Positions 33,136 to 45,640 of a DNA stretch of 64,000 nt are shown here, one piece after another. Origin of the DNA: Epiperipatus broadwayi (taxonomy: Eukaryota; Onychophora; Udeonychophora; Euonychophora; Peripatidae); NCBI GenBank assembly GCA_028023455.1, contig JAQFVV010000152.1, forward strand, positions 2,854,001 to 2,918,000. Reading direction: 5' to 3'. Below the pieces are notes generated by a model, which searched no databases, had not been told where the DNA came from, and was given only the letters and a program-made list of their open reading frames with translations. A program made the position numbers and the translations under genes. Each line of letters opens with the position of its first letter. Within the stretch, counting starts at the first letter, position 1.

Positions 33136-33380
33136 ACCTTGGTTTACGTTGTAATGATTATCTCAAAGGCATATTAACAAATTGTAATGTTAATTGTTTC
33201 TATAAGATATGGCAGAGGGTTAGAATGCATTGCAAACTGACAATTAAAAATGGTGTTGAAGTGTTTCAGAAAGTTTTTTTTTTAAAGAAATTAAAAATAG
33301 TACCACAAAATATTAAACAAAAAATGGGCCAACATGTTCTATTCATGGATGTGTTTATGATTGTATCCCTAGAGTAATTT
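33136..33380 (+). pseudogene. RTE-type LINE 3' part, beyond the nested insertion
   Basis: Reads on from the copy at 30546-31975. An open 91-codon frame (33102-33377) contains KNGVEVFQKVFFLKKLK, parallel to the 'WR.L...GV..FE' tail motif, and ends in a stretch aligned with the terminal Cys/His motif, though the cysteines are lost. It parallels 26700-26990 in sequence and order. Confidence 0.55.
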
Positions 33381-35250
33381 TTTTTTAAATCCTTTTTTTT
33401 CCTTGGAGTTGAAATGACCACAATACATATGAGTGGCTGCTGTATGTATGTATAATTATACATACTTATCTTAATTCAGAAATAGCACCCAACTACATAA
33501 TAAAATATCTGAGTTCCAGCATTTTATATTCTCATGCAGTCTTCACTTTGCATGTGTGTGTGTATGTATGATTTATGTCTGTGTATATATTGTAACAGAA
33601 AATAAATATAGAAAACCATTTGTAACAGAAATAAAAATAGACAAAATTATTAATTATTAAAATATGTTCATAATCTGTCATTTGTAACAGTAAGAAAACT
33701 TTGTAACAGCATACAAATTAATGTAATGATGAAAAAGGCTGCTATTTTGTAACCGTTTAATATATAGATGAGTGATAAAATGATAGTTGCTATAATTCAA
33801 TAATTAAACACTAAACAGGATATATGATATGCTCCAGCGGTTCATCATTTGTAACCGAATAAAATTAAATGAGAAATGAATTTACTGTGTTAGCTAAAAT
33901 ATAATTTATAATTAAATAAGGATGACGCTAACATATAAATAAAAACATATGCATATCATGTTCTATTTGGATGTCTATTTTTAACTAATTAAATATAACA
34001 TTATAGCTCGTTTGCAACTATCCTAAACATTAACTCTGTCACGCTAATATTAAAATAAATAAATTATCTCATTTCTCAACACATAAAATAACAAAAATGA
34101 AAATTAAAACCACTATCATTAAAGATTTAAAATATTTCGATATTGGGGAAGTAATTTGAACAATAAAACATACTAGCCATTGTCATCAGATAAACAAATA
34201 TTAGATATAGCAACTGAATAAAAAATTACTGAAATTCCTGGAGTCCATTATGCTTATCTCCAATAATAGGTTCTGTTAACCAAGAATCCTTCCTCTTTCC
34301 ATGTATATACGACCATTCATGGTCACACGCACACACACTGGTGCTATTTATGACAACTTATATAAAAAAAATATTATGTAAAGTTAATAAGTTGGAAAAG
34401 GGACGGGATCACTTTTTTTCAGTTAGCTGAGGACATGTGTTTTCCACGAGCGCCACTAGATTGTTCTAAATCTAGATAAATGTTATCTGTGCATAGTGTA
34501 CTGAGTTCAAACTCATTTGGTACATTATTATTACACATGACTTGGATGACTAATGAACAAAAAAAAATGACATTCTTATATTTTATCTATGTCAATAAAA
34601 TCATAAGATCCCAATATCACAAAATTTATATATCCCAGACTCTTATAGACACTACTAGCTCAGTTTAAGTATATTGATGAACAGATGCAAAATACTTCTA
34701 ATGGCTTCCACACAAGCATCGTGAAGACCATTATTTAAGGGAATGGCCATGAAACTAGTTACTTAACTTAATTATTTATAATATAAAGATGATAATGATG
34801 ATGATAATAATGATGATGGTGATATCAGCTATAGCTTTATAATGAACTCACAACAATAAATTTATCTTTATAAACTCATAGACACTTCTTTTTAAAATCA
34901 TCCCATGTCAAACTGGGATTTAAATATTATATTCACTAGCATTTATATAAGTTTATGGTTATTTACTAAAATACTTTTATAGTTAAAACTAGGATTCAAT
35001 AATACTAGTGATGATGACTGATCATCACGCATCTCCCCGCGTGATATTCAACTTTCTATAAACCCCTATTTACTAAATATATTAATTATGTTATGTTTCA
35101 ATAATATACTTTATTGTACGAATTAGATTATATGAATTTGTTGTTAACCAAAGTTATATTGTTGAAAATACATGGTTTAAAACTATATAGCTTTAGAGCA
35201 AACAGAAAGAATAATTAAAGAAAGGGATATGTTTAACAAAAAAAAAAAAA
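33381..35250. other. Intron interior with a recurring TTTGTAACAG motif
   Basis: No gene. TGTAAC(A/C)G occurs six times between 33594 and 33850, the first directly after a TA tract. This may be a degraded LTR or a minisatellite. A hairpin ATCACGC...GCGTGAT lies near 35022-35043. A short (GATGAT)-type run lies near 34790-34820. Confidence 0.5.
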
Positions 35251-35299
35251 TTAGTTGTTCTTGTTACAGAAAAGTCATAATTTGTTTTTTAGGTTATGT

Positions 35300-37470
35300 T
35301 TTGTTTCAAGTTTCTAATAGTGACCATGTAGCAGCAAATATATCTGGGTGTGCAAATTGGCCATCTCTGGCCTTTAATTGTTCGAGCTTCTTTGAGAATG
35401 TGGCTGGGTGCTTTGTGATATTGTCTCCAAGGCAGAAAGTACATCTGGTGCACCAGAAACTATATAAACAAAAAGTTGCTGCACGAGCTGCTGGTATTGA
35501 GCCTTTACTGAGTATCTCTAATAGGTTATCAAGTGTGATGTTATTTTGTCTATATGTGTTAATCATAATTTCTCGGGTATTTGTTAGGCCTATGCAGGTG
35601 TGAAATAGGTGCTGTTGTGTTTCTTCTTCTCTGTGGCACAGGGAACAAACAGCATCAATTTTGTTGTAAAATCTGCGGTATTTAAGGAAGTAGGAGGTAG
35701 GTAGAGCATGAAGATTTACCTTTAGAAGAAAGTCAAAAAATTTGGGTTCCGTTGACCACTTTTTAAATCGCTGCATCAAAAGACTTGTTCATATTTAGCA
35801 TGGGTGAGTGAGGATATGTTGTTATGTCTGGGTATAGCATATTATAAATAGTCCAATAGGTGTATCTACCAACACCCAAAAAAGACCTGATCATAAATGC
35901 TTTGAAGTTGGTTTACGAGCAAAGACAAATATCCGTGTGAAGGTGGTGGTCGGTCTGGGTGTTATTTGAAGAATGCATTCAAGGGCTGGAAAATTTCTTA
36001 TCAGTGCAGCTAGGAGATTAATACTTTTTTGATTGTGAAAAATTTGTATGGAGTGAAGACCTAATCCATTTCTAGTTGTTGGAAGACTAAGTTGTTTTAC
36101 AGGGATGGAGACTACTTTTTTGCGCCATAATAGTTTGCTGCAGAGTGAGTAAATGGACGACGTGAAAGATTTAGTGAAATTTATGATTGGTGAGTAATAG
36201 GTTATTTTTGTAGTTACAAGCTGATTGAATAGACATACTTTTGCATATAGTGAAAGGTAGGTTTTGGAGAGAGAAGTGGTTGTACGTTCAGCATCATCTT
36301 TCAGTTTTTTTTGTATGTTTTGTCTCATTGCAGAGGGCCCTAGGTAGAAAGGAAAACCAAGGAAATTAGTTGGTTTCCCATGATAAACTTGTGTATTTAT
36401 CTTGCCAGTGTAAAGAGACCAAGCTGATGGTTTGTTAATATTGATTTTGAGTTTATATTTGAGGGTGTATTCATTAAGTATTTTTTCCAGAGTAGGTAGT
36501 TGTTTTTTGGATGTAAGAAAAACAGTAAAATCATCCATGTATGCAATACACAGTACATATTGTCCAGTGTGTGGAATTTGGATTCCTTGTAATTTTTGTT
36601 GTATTTTGTTTATGACAGGGTTAATGTAGAACATAAATAATAATGAACTGAGTGGAGATCCTTGAGGTATGGATTGGTGGGGAAAGAAAGAAGGTGATGT
36701 TCTACCATTAATTGTAATATGGATTTCACAACTAAGGAGTAGATTGGTTAGTAGGTATAAGAGATTGCGTGGTATTTTGGTGTCTGCAAGTGTTTCAATT
36801 AAAATTTCAATAGGGACTGAGTCAAAAGCAGCCTCAATGTCAATTTGAACAGCCATGGGAGCATACTTTTTTTGCTCTCTAACTGAGTTTACAATGGTTT
36901 TGAAAATGAGGGCAGCTTGGCCTGTTGAGGAGCCTTTTTTTGCATGTTGCATTGGTGATAATAGATGGAGGAGATATGGTTCGATTTTATCTTTTAGCAC
37001 CTTTTCCAGAATTTTAATACCAAGGGGGCTCATGGAGATTGGTCGCAGATTAGATAGAATGGATATTAAAGCTTGATTTTTGATCAATGGAACTAAGGAG
37101 ATTGGATATAGATCTTTTATGTTAAACAGCCTTTGTAATAGATAATTTGCTAAATCACATAGATATGTGGTGGTAAACTGACTGAGATGTGAAAATACGA
37201 ATTTAGGGATTTCATGTGGCCCTGGATGACAAGAGTTTGGAATTGCAGTTAGCTTTTGCAAGAAATCGGTAGCATGGAAAGGTTTATCTAACTCTGGTTG
37301 GCCAAATAGATCTTCATGTGTGAAAGCACACTGTGACTGCAGCTTTTGTTTGAAGTATTTGTATATTGGCTCTATCATATTGTGTCCGGCTTTGGTAACA
37401 CCATTGTTTTCAAGTGCTTGTGGAACTCTGACATTAGAAGGATATCCCGGAGCCCATCTAATATACCCTC
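35300..37470 (-). pseudogene. L1/Tx1-like LINE reverse transcriptase, 5'-truncated, frameshifted
   Basis: A 495-codon minus frame (37378-35891) carries a reverse transcriptase palm. 'LRPISMSPLGIKILEKVL' is followed by 'AKKGSSTGQAALIF', then the first catalytic motif 'QIDIEAAFDSVP' (about residue 180), 'SIPQGSPLSSLLF' (about 245) and the second catalytic motif 'AYMDDFTVF' (about 285). The frame stops at 35891. A second frame and then a third (to 35306) restore similarity: CSLCHREEETQQHLFHTC is a CX2CX8HX4C zinc knuckle of the zf-RVT type. So at least two frameshifts separate the RT from its C-terminal domain. Similarity extends upstream of the first Met to about 37470, where a stop intervenes. 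No endonuclease domain is present. The relatively intact frame suggests a younger insertion than the RTE wreckage. The zinc-knuckle tail without a restriction-like endonuclease motif favours an L1/Tx1-type clade; this assignment is tentative. Confidence 0.8.
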
Positions 37471-40400
37471 ATGTCCAGGTGTGTTGTTTTGTTAGACAAA
37501 TTTTTTTCTTTTTTATGGCAAGGTACTCTTTTAATATTAATTATGTTAAACATTAGATTTACTGATTATAATTTATTTTATAATGATGGTGATCATGACT
37601 CATGTACAGTACTATGTTTGAATGGTGTTTTAATCAATAATATGATATCCATCTTTGATGAGGATGATCAAAACTCATGGGCATAACATAATTTTAGCTT
37701 TTTGTTATTAACCTATAATTATTAAAACTTGGTTATCATCAAGCTTAATCCCCAAATACATAAACGCGAATCAACATTCTAGCTTACTTCACATTTTGCG
37801 AACGCTTGCTTAATCTTTGCGAGTGCTGATGATTCTTAATATCTGCGAGCGATGATGATTCTTAATATCTGCGAGCGATGATGATGATCATTTAAATGAT
37901 AGAATCAAGACAAGAAAATACAACAATATTTTTAATAATAACTCGGAAACCAATTAAGATGTATAATTATATTTTATTAATACTATTCTTCCTTCTTTCT
38001 TTAAAATCAAATTAATAACTGTACAGTTGACTCTATAATTATATTAATTAACTATAGAATTAATACAAAATTTTAGATACACATAACCAAATAAATTTAA
38101 TATAGAAGTTTATCAATTTTCTTGATATTTTAAAATAAGCTGGTTTAAATTGATATTAGAAAAAAAATCTATAAATGCTTACTTAAAACTTTCCCTATTT
38201 ATTACATCTCACAAAAATAAATTTCATATGTAACGTGTGTGTTTTTCTTTCTTTCCCTGAGTAACAAAATAAATGATATCCAGTCTAATATGCAAAAAAA
38301 AAATAAAGAAAGAAATAAAAAAACATAAAGCATATTCAGCTGCAGAATCCATAAAGAACATATTAAAAAAAAAAACATTTTAGTATTACAATATATAATA
38401 GTAGCAATAAAAAAAATCAAAATAATGAAAAAAAAAACAAAAAAAACTATGTTTAATGAATTTAAACTGTGTGTATTGTCATGTATTACTAAGAATAATA
38501 TAATCAATGAATAAACTCTTAATGTTTTCTGTATCAATAATCAATGAATAAACTCTTAATGTTTTCTGTATCAAGAGAAAAAAAATGCTTTGACTAATAA
38601 ATTAAGGTTTGCTTTTAATATTAGTAAGAATAAAAGATTTGTTAATGAAAGTTCATAGTTACCCGATTATTTTCACTTCTTATAAATGTCTCAGGTTTGA
38701 ATTTTCAGACTGCTTGTCTCACATATAGCTTTAATAAGTTGATTTGCTTATTTCTACCATTTAAAAAAGAAAAGTTGTTGATACCCATTAATAAACATGA
38801 ATTAATTGACTTGCTTGTTTCCATAATTTTAAAATTATTTATTACCAATACTTTTGATAACGATGAATTGGTTGACTGGCTTGCTTCCAATTCTTAAAAA
38901 AAAAATCATTGTAGACACTTTAAATGAATGTGAGGAAAACTTTAAAAAAATGATTCATAGCTTAATCAAACCTAGTTATAAGACTTTTATACAATTTCCT
39001 TTTTCTTTTCTCTTCTTTCCCCTTCTCCCTCCATTCAAAGGCAATGAACCCATAATAGGCCAGGAGCCAGAAAAGAAGCATTTCAAATAGCTTGTGTGGT
39101 TGGCTTTAAACTTGATCATTCTGTTGGTTATAAAGGACTTTTGGTATAGTCCACGGATAGATCAGTGAGTTAACCCATAGATGTCAGATTTCAAGAAGCA
39201 AAAGAAGTGGCTTTAGCAAGGCAAATTCATTGTATTATACACAGCAAAATATATTAATATCATTTTATAGAATTGTCAATAACTTCTTCCAAGAAATTCA
39301 ATTTTGTTCCCTTTCTTTATCTTAATCTTGGTGGGAATTATTTATATATATGCACATCTTCGTCTATACTGACTTTAAAACAAGAGTCATTTTTCTCCTT
39401 CCTCAATTTTTTTTTTTTAAAAAAATCAATCGTTCACACTCTTTTTAAAAAAAAAGAAAACTGTCTATTTCCTTTGGTTTTCACGAACTCAATCATTACA
39501 TCTCTGTCTAATAATAATAAAAAAAACTGAGCGCCTCATCTCTTCTTTAATAACCTTGAAAAAAAAACTGAACTTACATCTCTTCTTTAATAATATTGAA
39601 AAAAAAACACCCTCTAAATATTGTTTCATTCGTTTATATTGCGAATCTTTGATCAAAGAAAAGAACCACCTGGAAATCCTATCTGGAGATAAAGATCAAA
39701 GCTTCACAAGTTTGACGGTCTGTCGCAATTAATAAAAACTTAGGATTAATTGTTACATTTATTCCATCAAAGCATCACTTCTCTTTCTAGATATCTACAA
39801 TCTAGATAACACAAAAACAACAAAGCTTGCAATCTTAGTCATTAAAGATTTGTGTAAAAATGTTTTATATTTAAAACATCTATACTCACACGTGTACATT
39901 TTCATATCCTAATCTAGTAATCTTGATCACTTTACTTCACACTTTTTTAATAGCTAAATTATTTCAACACATTATTTAATAAAATATAAATCCCTATATT
40001 AAATATTGTTTCTCATTACCTTCTCTCTTTACAACTGCTTATTTATTAACTATTTATAAACTATATAATAATAAATGCATATATAAATCCATATATATAA
40101 AAGAAATTTTTTTTTTGATTAAATAATATATATGTGTGTCAAATGAGAACATATACATACAATATATATATATATATATTAAGCCAGGCATTATCAAATG
40201 TCCATGCACAAAGTCTGCTGTAAAGAACATTACAGCAGATACACATGTAAATTTATATATATTAAGCACAACGAATATATAAATGTGCTATATTAATAAT
40301 GGAAGTTGGGTCTGAGCATTAAAATACCCACACACCAATTTAAAGTAACATGAAATTGATACAGAAATATTGTACACAAGTACACGTATAACAAACTCAT

Positions 40401-40800
40401 GTATTTTTTTTTTGTGTATATTTTTATGATATGTCATTTTATGTATTTTGTTTTTCTCTGAAAAACTCAAATAGAGAAAAGCAAACTTTGTTGACCAAAA
40501 AAGATCACATTGTTGGAACATATTCGTAAAAGAAATAATTAAAGTAATTGTTCCAACATACTTGTATATATATATTTTAATTACTTTTCTAAAAATTGTA
40601 ATTTTATTCTGTAAGCAAAGAATGTTAATTGCTTTGGCAAAAATCTGACCAAAAGCAAAATATTTGATAATAAATGTTGTAATTAAAATATTACTATTTT
40701 TTTTTAGAATAAAGTAGAAATTCTTTTGAATTGATATCTGTAATCAAGTGGTCTGAGTATTCAAGGTGGAAACTAATCATTATATCAAACCCTGCTATGT
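37471..40800. other. Intron interior with short tandem repeats
   Basis: No gene is recognised. Small repeats: a 26-bp unit around GATGATTCTTAATATCTGCG, three copies at about 37826-37880; an exact duplication of about 38 bp (TCAATGAATAAACTCTTAAT...) at 38505-38575; three diverged copies of an 'ATTGACTTGCTTGTTTCCA' unit at 38733-38900; a twofold CATCTCTTCTTTAATAA unit at 39537-39610; and a (TA)n tract near 40160. Remaining frames are AT-biased and hydrophobic. Confidence 0.55.
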
Positions 40801-43615
40801 AGAACTTAATCAGAAAAATAGAAAGGAATGTCGATAATCTAAATGATAAGCTAAATTAAAAGGGTTGGCTGATTCATACTTCTCGGGGGGAGGGGTACCT
40901 GAATTGGTTCTGTATGAGTAGGGTTGATTGGTTTTAGTCAGTACTGTGGGATTCATTCTTTGGCTTTCATTCTGGCCAATTCGTTCACTACTTTGGCTCC
41001 GGAATTCTTCAATCATCTAGCCACTTAGAGATTAATTTATTGACTAGACTATTGCTGATATTTTCTAAGAAGAAATCCATTACACAGTTCTTTTAAGAAC
41101 TCTTGTTTTCTTAAGTATTTAATGAACCATTCAAGATAGCGGATGAACATTTAATAATAATTATTGCATTATAGTAGATAGAAAATATGGAGAAATCTAC
41201 CAGAGCTTCCACTAAAATGACCATAGGGTAGAAAACCAGCCGGTGCACCCGCCCTTTCTCTGTCCAAATCACCAAGATGTAATCACACCAGTTCCAGCCG
41301 CCTTGCCTATACCCGAATGAGATGAAATCCTCACCGCACAGCCATTTGACTTGAAGCCCACTCAAAGCCCAGTCAGGAGAAGATGAAGACGTCTACATAA
41401 GTTTCGTTTAAAAATATTTTATTAATATTGATTTAATGCATTCTGATATTTCCGATAATTAGAAATATATATTTTATTATTATTATTAATCATTTAAAAA
41501 GAGAGAGAGAGAGCTGTCTCTCGCATATATATATTGAATTTACGGTTATTACAGGCATAATGATACAGCTTTTACTTAAATCTTTTAATTCATTTTTCTA
41601 TCCCAAATTCTAGTATTTTCAACAAAGGTTGCAATTGGTTTTTGTTTTTTTTTTGTTGCTGCTTGTTTTTCTTCTTGTTGAAAATTGTCATGCGTAAATA
41701 TACATGTGTATATACACGTCCATACACTAGTAATATTCGGTAAATATGACATCTCATGTTGAGTGTCTAAAATGTTTTTATTTTTTGTCACTGCGGCATC
41801 TTATGATGAGTGTCAAAGGGGTTGTTTATTCATTGTAAATTTCCCGTAAGCAAGTTCACTTATAACTTTATATTTAGAATAGTAGTGTGTATAATTTATT
41901 TATCGTAAAAGGCAAATAGATACGGCACTTCATGTTGAGTGCTATATGGTATCTGAGCTAACGCAATCTTATTGACCTGTTGAAAAATACAAAATTAGTG
42001 AAATATTTTATAGTGCAAATATATGTACGCATAGTTTTTTTTAATATTATATTTGCTATCAATAAAAAAGATTTTAAAGTCCTGAGTACAAGTGTATGCC
42101 TGTATAACCGAAAATCTTTTATCTGACAAATATATATATATATCAAATCACACAAAGTATAACATTTCTACAGAGTAAACAGCTTAGACCACTTCCATTT
42201 ATTATGAAACATTGTAAATAGCTTTAGGGATTTATTATTTTTCTTATTCATTTAAAATTGTATTCATATTTTATCTATTTCAAAGCATCAAATATATATA
42301 CGGGTTTGTGATAATAATTCATTTATTTTTATTATATTATTTTAAGTATGAAACGGTGGTAGGTATCTGGGATTAAATAAATATTTGATCATAAAATATT
42401 AAATTTGTTATATTTTCATATTATTATTTATTTGATAAAATGTACTCTTTCCTTATCAATCACGTACCTATTATAACCATTTAACTTACCCATTGAAGAC
42501 CCTGGAATACTCTACAGGGTGTTAAATCTTATTCTCATGCTCCGCTGTACCTATGGTCTTACATATCCTTCTAGGAGGGGGGGGGATTAATTTTATTATT
42601 TTCTAGGAGTGGCACGCAAAAGCTATTTGTACATAGACTTTTCAAAGATGTGTACTTACCATAAGTCCTAAACATTCGGGCATTAAAGAAGGATATTAAC
42701 TAAAGGGGTTTTTAATTGGCAGAGTCCTGTCAATTCACTTTTTTTTATCAGTTTAGCTGGAAGTACCAATATATATGAGTACAGACAATTGGTTAAATTG
42801 GTATTCATTTCTTTCTTTATTAAATCTTGATCATTTCATGCTCAGTGCAAGATTAGGAGCAGAATTCCACAGGGAAGTATGGTCGGGTACAGTAAAACTG
42901 GCGCCAATGTGGTGTAAATATAAAAAGTGGTACGATTGAGGCAAGAACAAGTTAAATTATATAAATGTGTAAATTACGGTATGTCTATATAAACTTAATG
43001 TAGGTGTAAGTAAAAACTTAATAAAGTGTTGACTGTATATAAGAGAAAATATAAAATTCTATTGTTAGTTTTTTTTTTTAATGTATAGCATAGTCAACAG
43101 ACATAAATGAACAACCTTGCTTTGCTATATATATATTTTAAAGTTATTCTTAAATAATTTAAAATATATTACTCAGTAATCTGCAGATCTAAAATGATAG
43201 TTTTATTCTTTGTAGCGATGGATATTTAAGATATATTTATGATTCAAATTGTTAGCAATAAATCAAATGCACACACTGTATTCTATAAATATACTGTATA
43301 AATAAAATGGAATGTATTTTAAATAATTATACATGTATTATATTCAAGTTTGATATTTTGTTATACAGAGTATAGATTCCTTTATCTTAATAATTGCTTA
43401 ACAATTTTCACTTTAAACCGAGTCGCTAACATTTTTATTGGGATAAGTAAAGTTACCATTTAATCTGAATAAAAAACTGATGTCAGCTTGTGCAATTAAT
43501 ATAGAAATAACGTATATAAAAATTATTAAACGAATGACTTGGTCTAAAATTAGGTCACACACTGTATATATGCGTATATAAACAGTCGGAGGATTTCAGT
43601 ACATAGTTTACAAAT
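40801..43615. other. Intron interior, no gene seen
   Basis: Two minus frames (40810-41016, 41111-41365) lie in a GC-richer patch, 40840-41400, but resemble nothing known. A short (GA)n run ends in a hairpin with CTGTCTCTC near 41496-41523. The stretch 42480-42730 is a diverged relative of 14560-14830. Confidence 0.45.
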
Positions 43616-43619
43616 AAAA

Positions 43620-43815
43620 ATAATGATTTAAAATAACTTATAGTTAAATATGTTGGGTTTTTTTTTTGTTTTGAAAAAAAAAAAAATGAAATGGAGTATT
43701 AAATACTGTCGTAACGATTTAAAATAACTTATACAGTAGTTGAATTTGTTGTTTTGTTTTGTTTTTTTAAAAAAAAAGTAAGTAAAATAAAATAGTGTTG
43801 AATACTAATGTAACG
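43620..43815. repeat. Two-copy tandem repeat, about 91 bp
   Basis: TAATGATTTAAAATAACTTA at 43621 recurs as TAACGATTTAAAATAACTTA at 43712. Each copy is followed by a poly-T/poly-A switch and 'GTATTAAATACTGTCG' or 'GTTGAATACTAATG'. A third partial start lies near 43810. Confidence 0.65.
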
Positions 43816-45079
43816 AATTAAAGATTCGTATGCTAAATTGATTTTCTTTTTCGGCGATAAATAAAATTAAATAGACGTAGGTAAAAAAAGGGACAGAATA
43901 ATTGGAACAGGGCATAGAAAAGACAAATAATTGGCGAATGGAATAAAGCAGAGTTAGGTGCGCGGTGTACTGCGTATTTAAAAATAAGACAGTTAAAGAA
44001 TATATTATACCGGTCACTTCGATCTTTAGATTACCAAGAGCGACACTAGATCACTAACTACCTAGAAAATTTAGTTTACAGTGATCCAAAAGTTAATGAT
44101 GATAGATGCCACCAGCTAGACCCAGGGAGAGAAAGAGATCTTTAACTTTGTTTAGACAATTAAGAAAAGAACACAGAGTCAAACGTTAGACAAAATAATT
44201 GTAAATAATTTCAAAGTTTATTAAATTCACAAAAAACGTAAATCGCAGGCAAATGATAATATGAAAGTTTAACTTACATTTTTCTTGTGGATTTATCAGT
44301 GTATGAAAGTATTATAACATTAAACACCCTGGCAGATAAGATCATTTTCTCACCACCTAAGACTTAAAAGGGGATTTATAATGAAACAGTTCTCACCTCT
44401 TTCATACCCTCATACCTTAGTTTAAACCCCCAGTGTATCGTAGTGTGTCTGCAATGTGCTTATATGCTGAAAATCCTGCCCAATTTTAAACCACGAGTAC
44501 AACGCTCGTGTTATATATATATTTGTGTTTCTAATTCCCAGTATAAATAAATATAAATTATGTGTATACGTAAGAGATTTGTTTCAAAAGTAGATTATAT
44601 GGGTCTTAATTGTGCACACACTGTGATATATTTATTTTCAAAACCTTAGGTAAAATAATTTGTTGTTAAAATTATTTCTGTTTAAATCTATTTATAAAAG
44701 AATATTACATTCGTAATATTTGTTTTAATTTAAAATAAAATTATATTTGTCCCATAAATAGATTTAAACATTAAAAATTAAAAGTAAAATAATTTTGTTT
44801 TAGATTTTAAAATCACGCTACATATTTTCTGTTTAAAATAAATGAGGGTTGGTAAGAAACAATAGCTTAATTATTATGTTCTCGGAGCTTATCTAGAAAT
44901 ACAGCAGATGTCCACTTAAGGTAGTTTTTTAATTAGCAAAAGCTTTTTTTTTAAGTTTTAATACGAATGTCTACAGGGTAATTAACAATAGAACATTAAT
45001 TAAAATTTTGTTGAATTCCTTTGGATATTTGGATGGACTTGATTGCAGCTTGATAAGATAGCAAATTTTTGTATATTTT
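43816..45079. other. Intron interior with a terminal hairpin
   Basis: No gene. At about 44493-44511 CACGAG and CTCGTG form a 6-bp stem with loop TACAACG, just before a TA tract. This could mark the end of a mobile element starting near 44010, where AGAGCGACACTAGAT echoes GAGCGCCACTAGAT at 34450. Confidence 0.4.
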
Positions 45080-45640
45080 TGTAACGCTCCAGGGCAGTTT
45101 TCTATTGTACAGTTCTGCTATATATAGAAGGGTTTTCTTTTGTTCTGGAGAGTCTGATCATTCTGATTCTTCTGATATATCCGGACATTCTGATTTTTCT
45201 GTATTTCTGATTATTCTGAGGCATTCTGTGTCATTCTGATTATTCTTTCAGCATTTTGATTTTCTGATTTTATTCTATTGCTGTTCTGATAGTTTGCTAG
45301 GAGTCTGCAAGTTTAAATATTTGAAGCCGAATTTTCGTCTTCAAATAGATTTTACAGTTTTCTAAAATCTTGCTTTTAAAATTCTCTGAAACATCTAGCC
45401 TTTAAAACAGCCACCTTAAAATGACCGAGTAGAGCCGGCAAGAGGGCTATTTTCCTTTTGGAAATGGCCATCCGCTGCACATCAATGCCATCTGATGCCT
45501 TCACGTAAGAAGCCTTAAAACTGCCACCGCTGCTAAAATGTGAACTGTAACTAGAATTTGCTGCCAAGCCTTATGAGTGCTGCTACAATGAAGTTGGAAA
45601 AAGTCTCCACCTGAAATTACATGCAAATGCCTACTTCTGA
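45080..45640 (+). mobile_element. LTR-like start with TATA box and TTCTGAT array
   Basis: TGTAACGCTCCAGGGCAG begins at 45080 like the other TGTAAC elements. Forty bases on, CTATATATAGAAGGG is a good TATA box. From about 45150 to 45295 a degenerate heptamer (TTCTGAT/ATTCTGA) recurs about a dozen times. The following 300 bases are GC-rich and contain two related pieces ('AGCCTTTAAAACAGCCACC' and 'AGCCTTAAAACTGCCACC'). I infer an LTR with its promoter, or a non-autonomous relative. No second LTR was found. Confidence 0.4.

Noticed and set aside
38202-38537. A 111-codon Phe/Ile-rich frame as a membrane protein.
   Set aside because: It is the translation of poly-A/T-rich low-complexity DNA, with no domain and no splice context.
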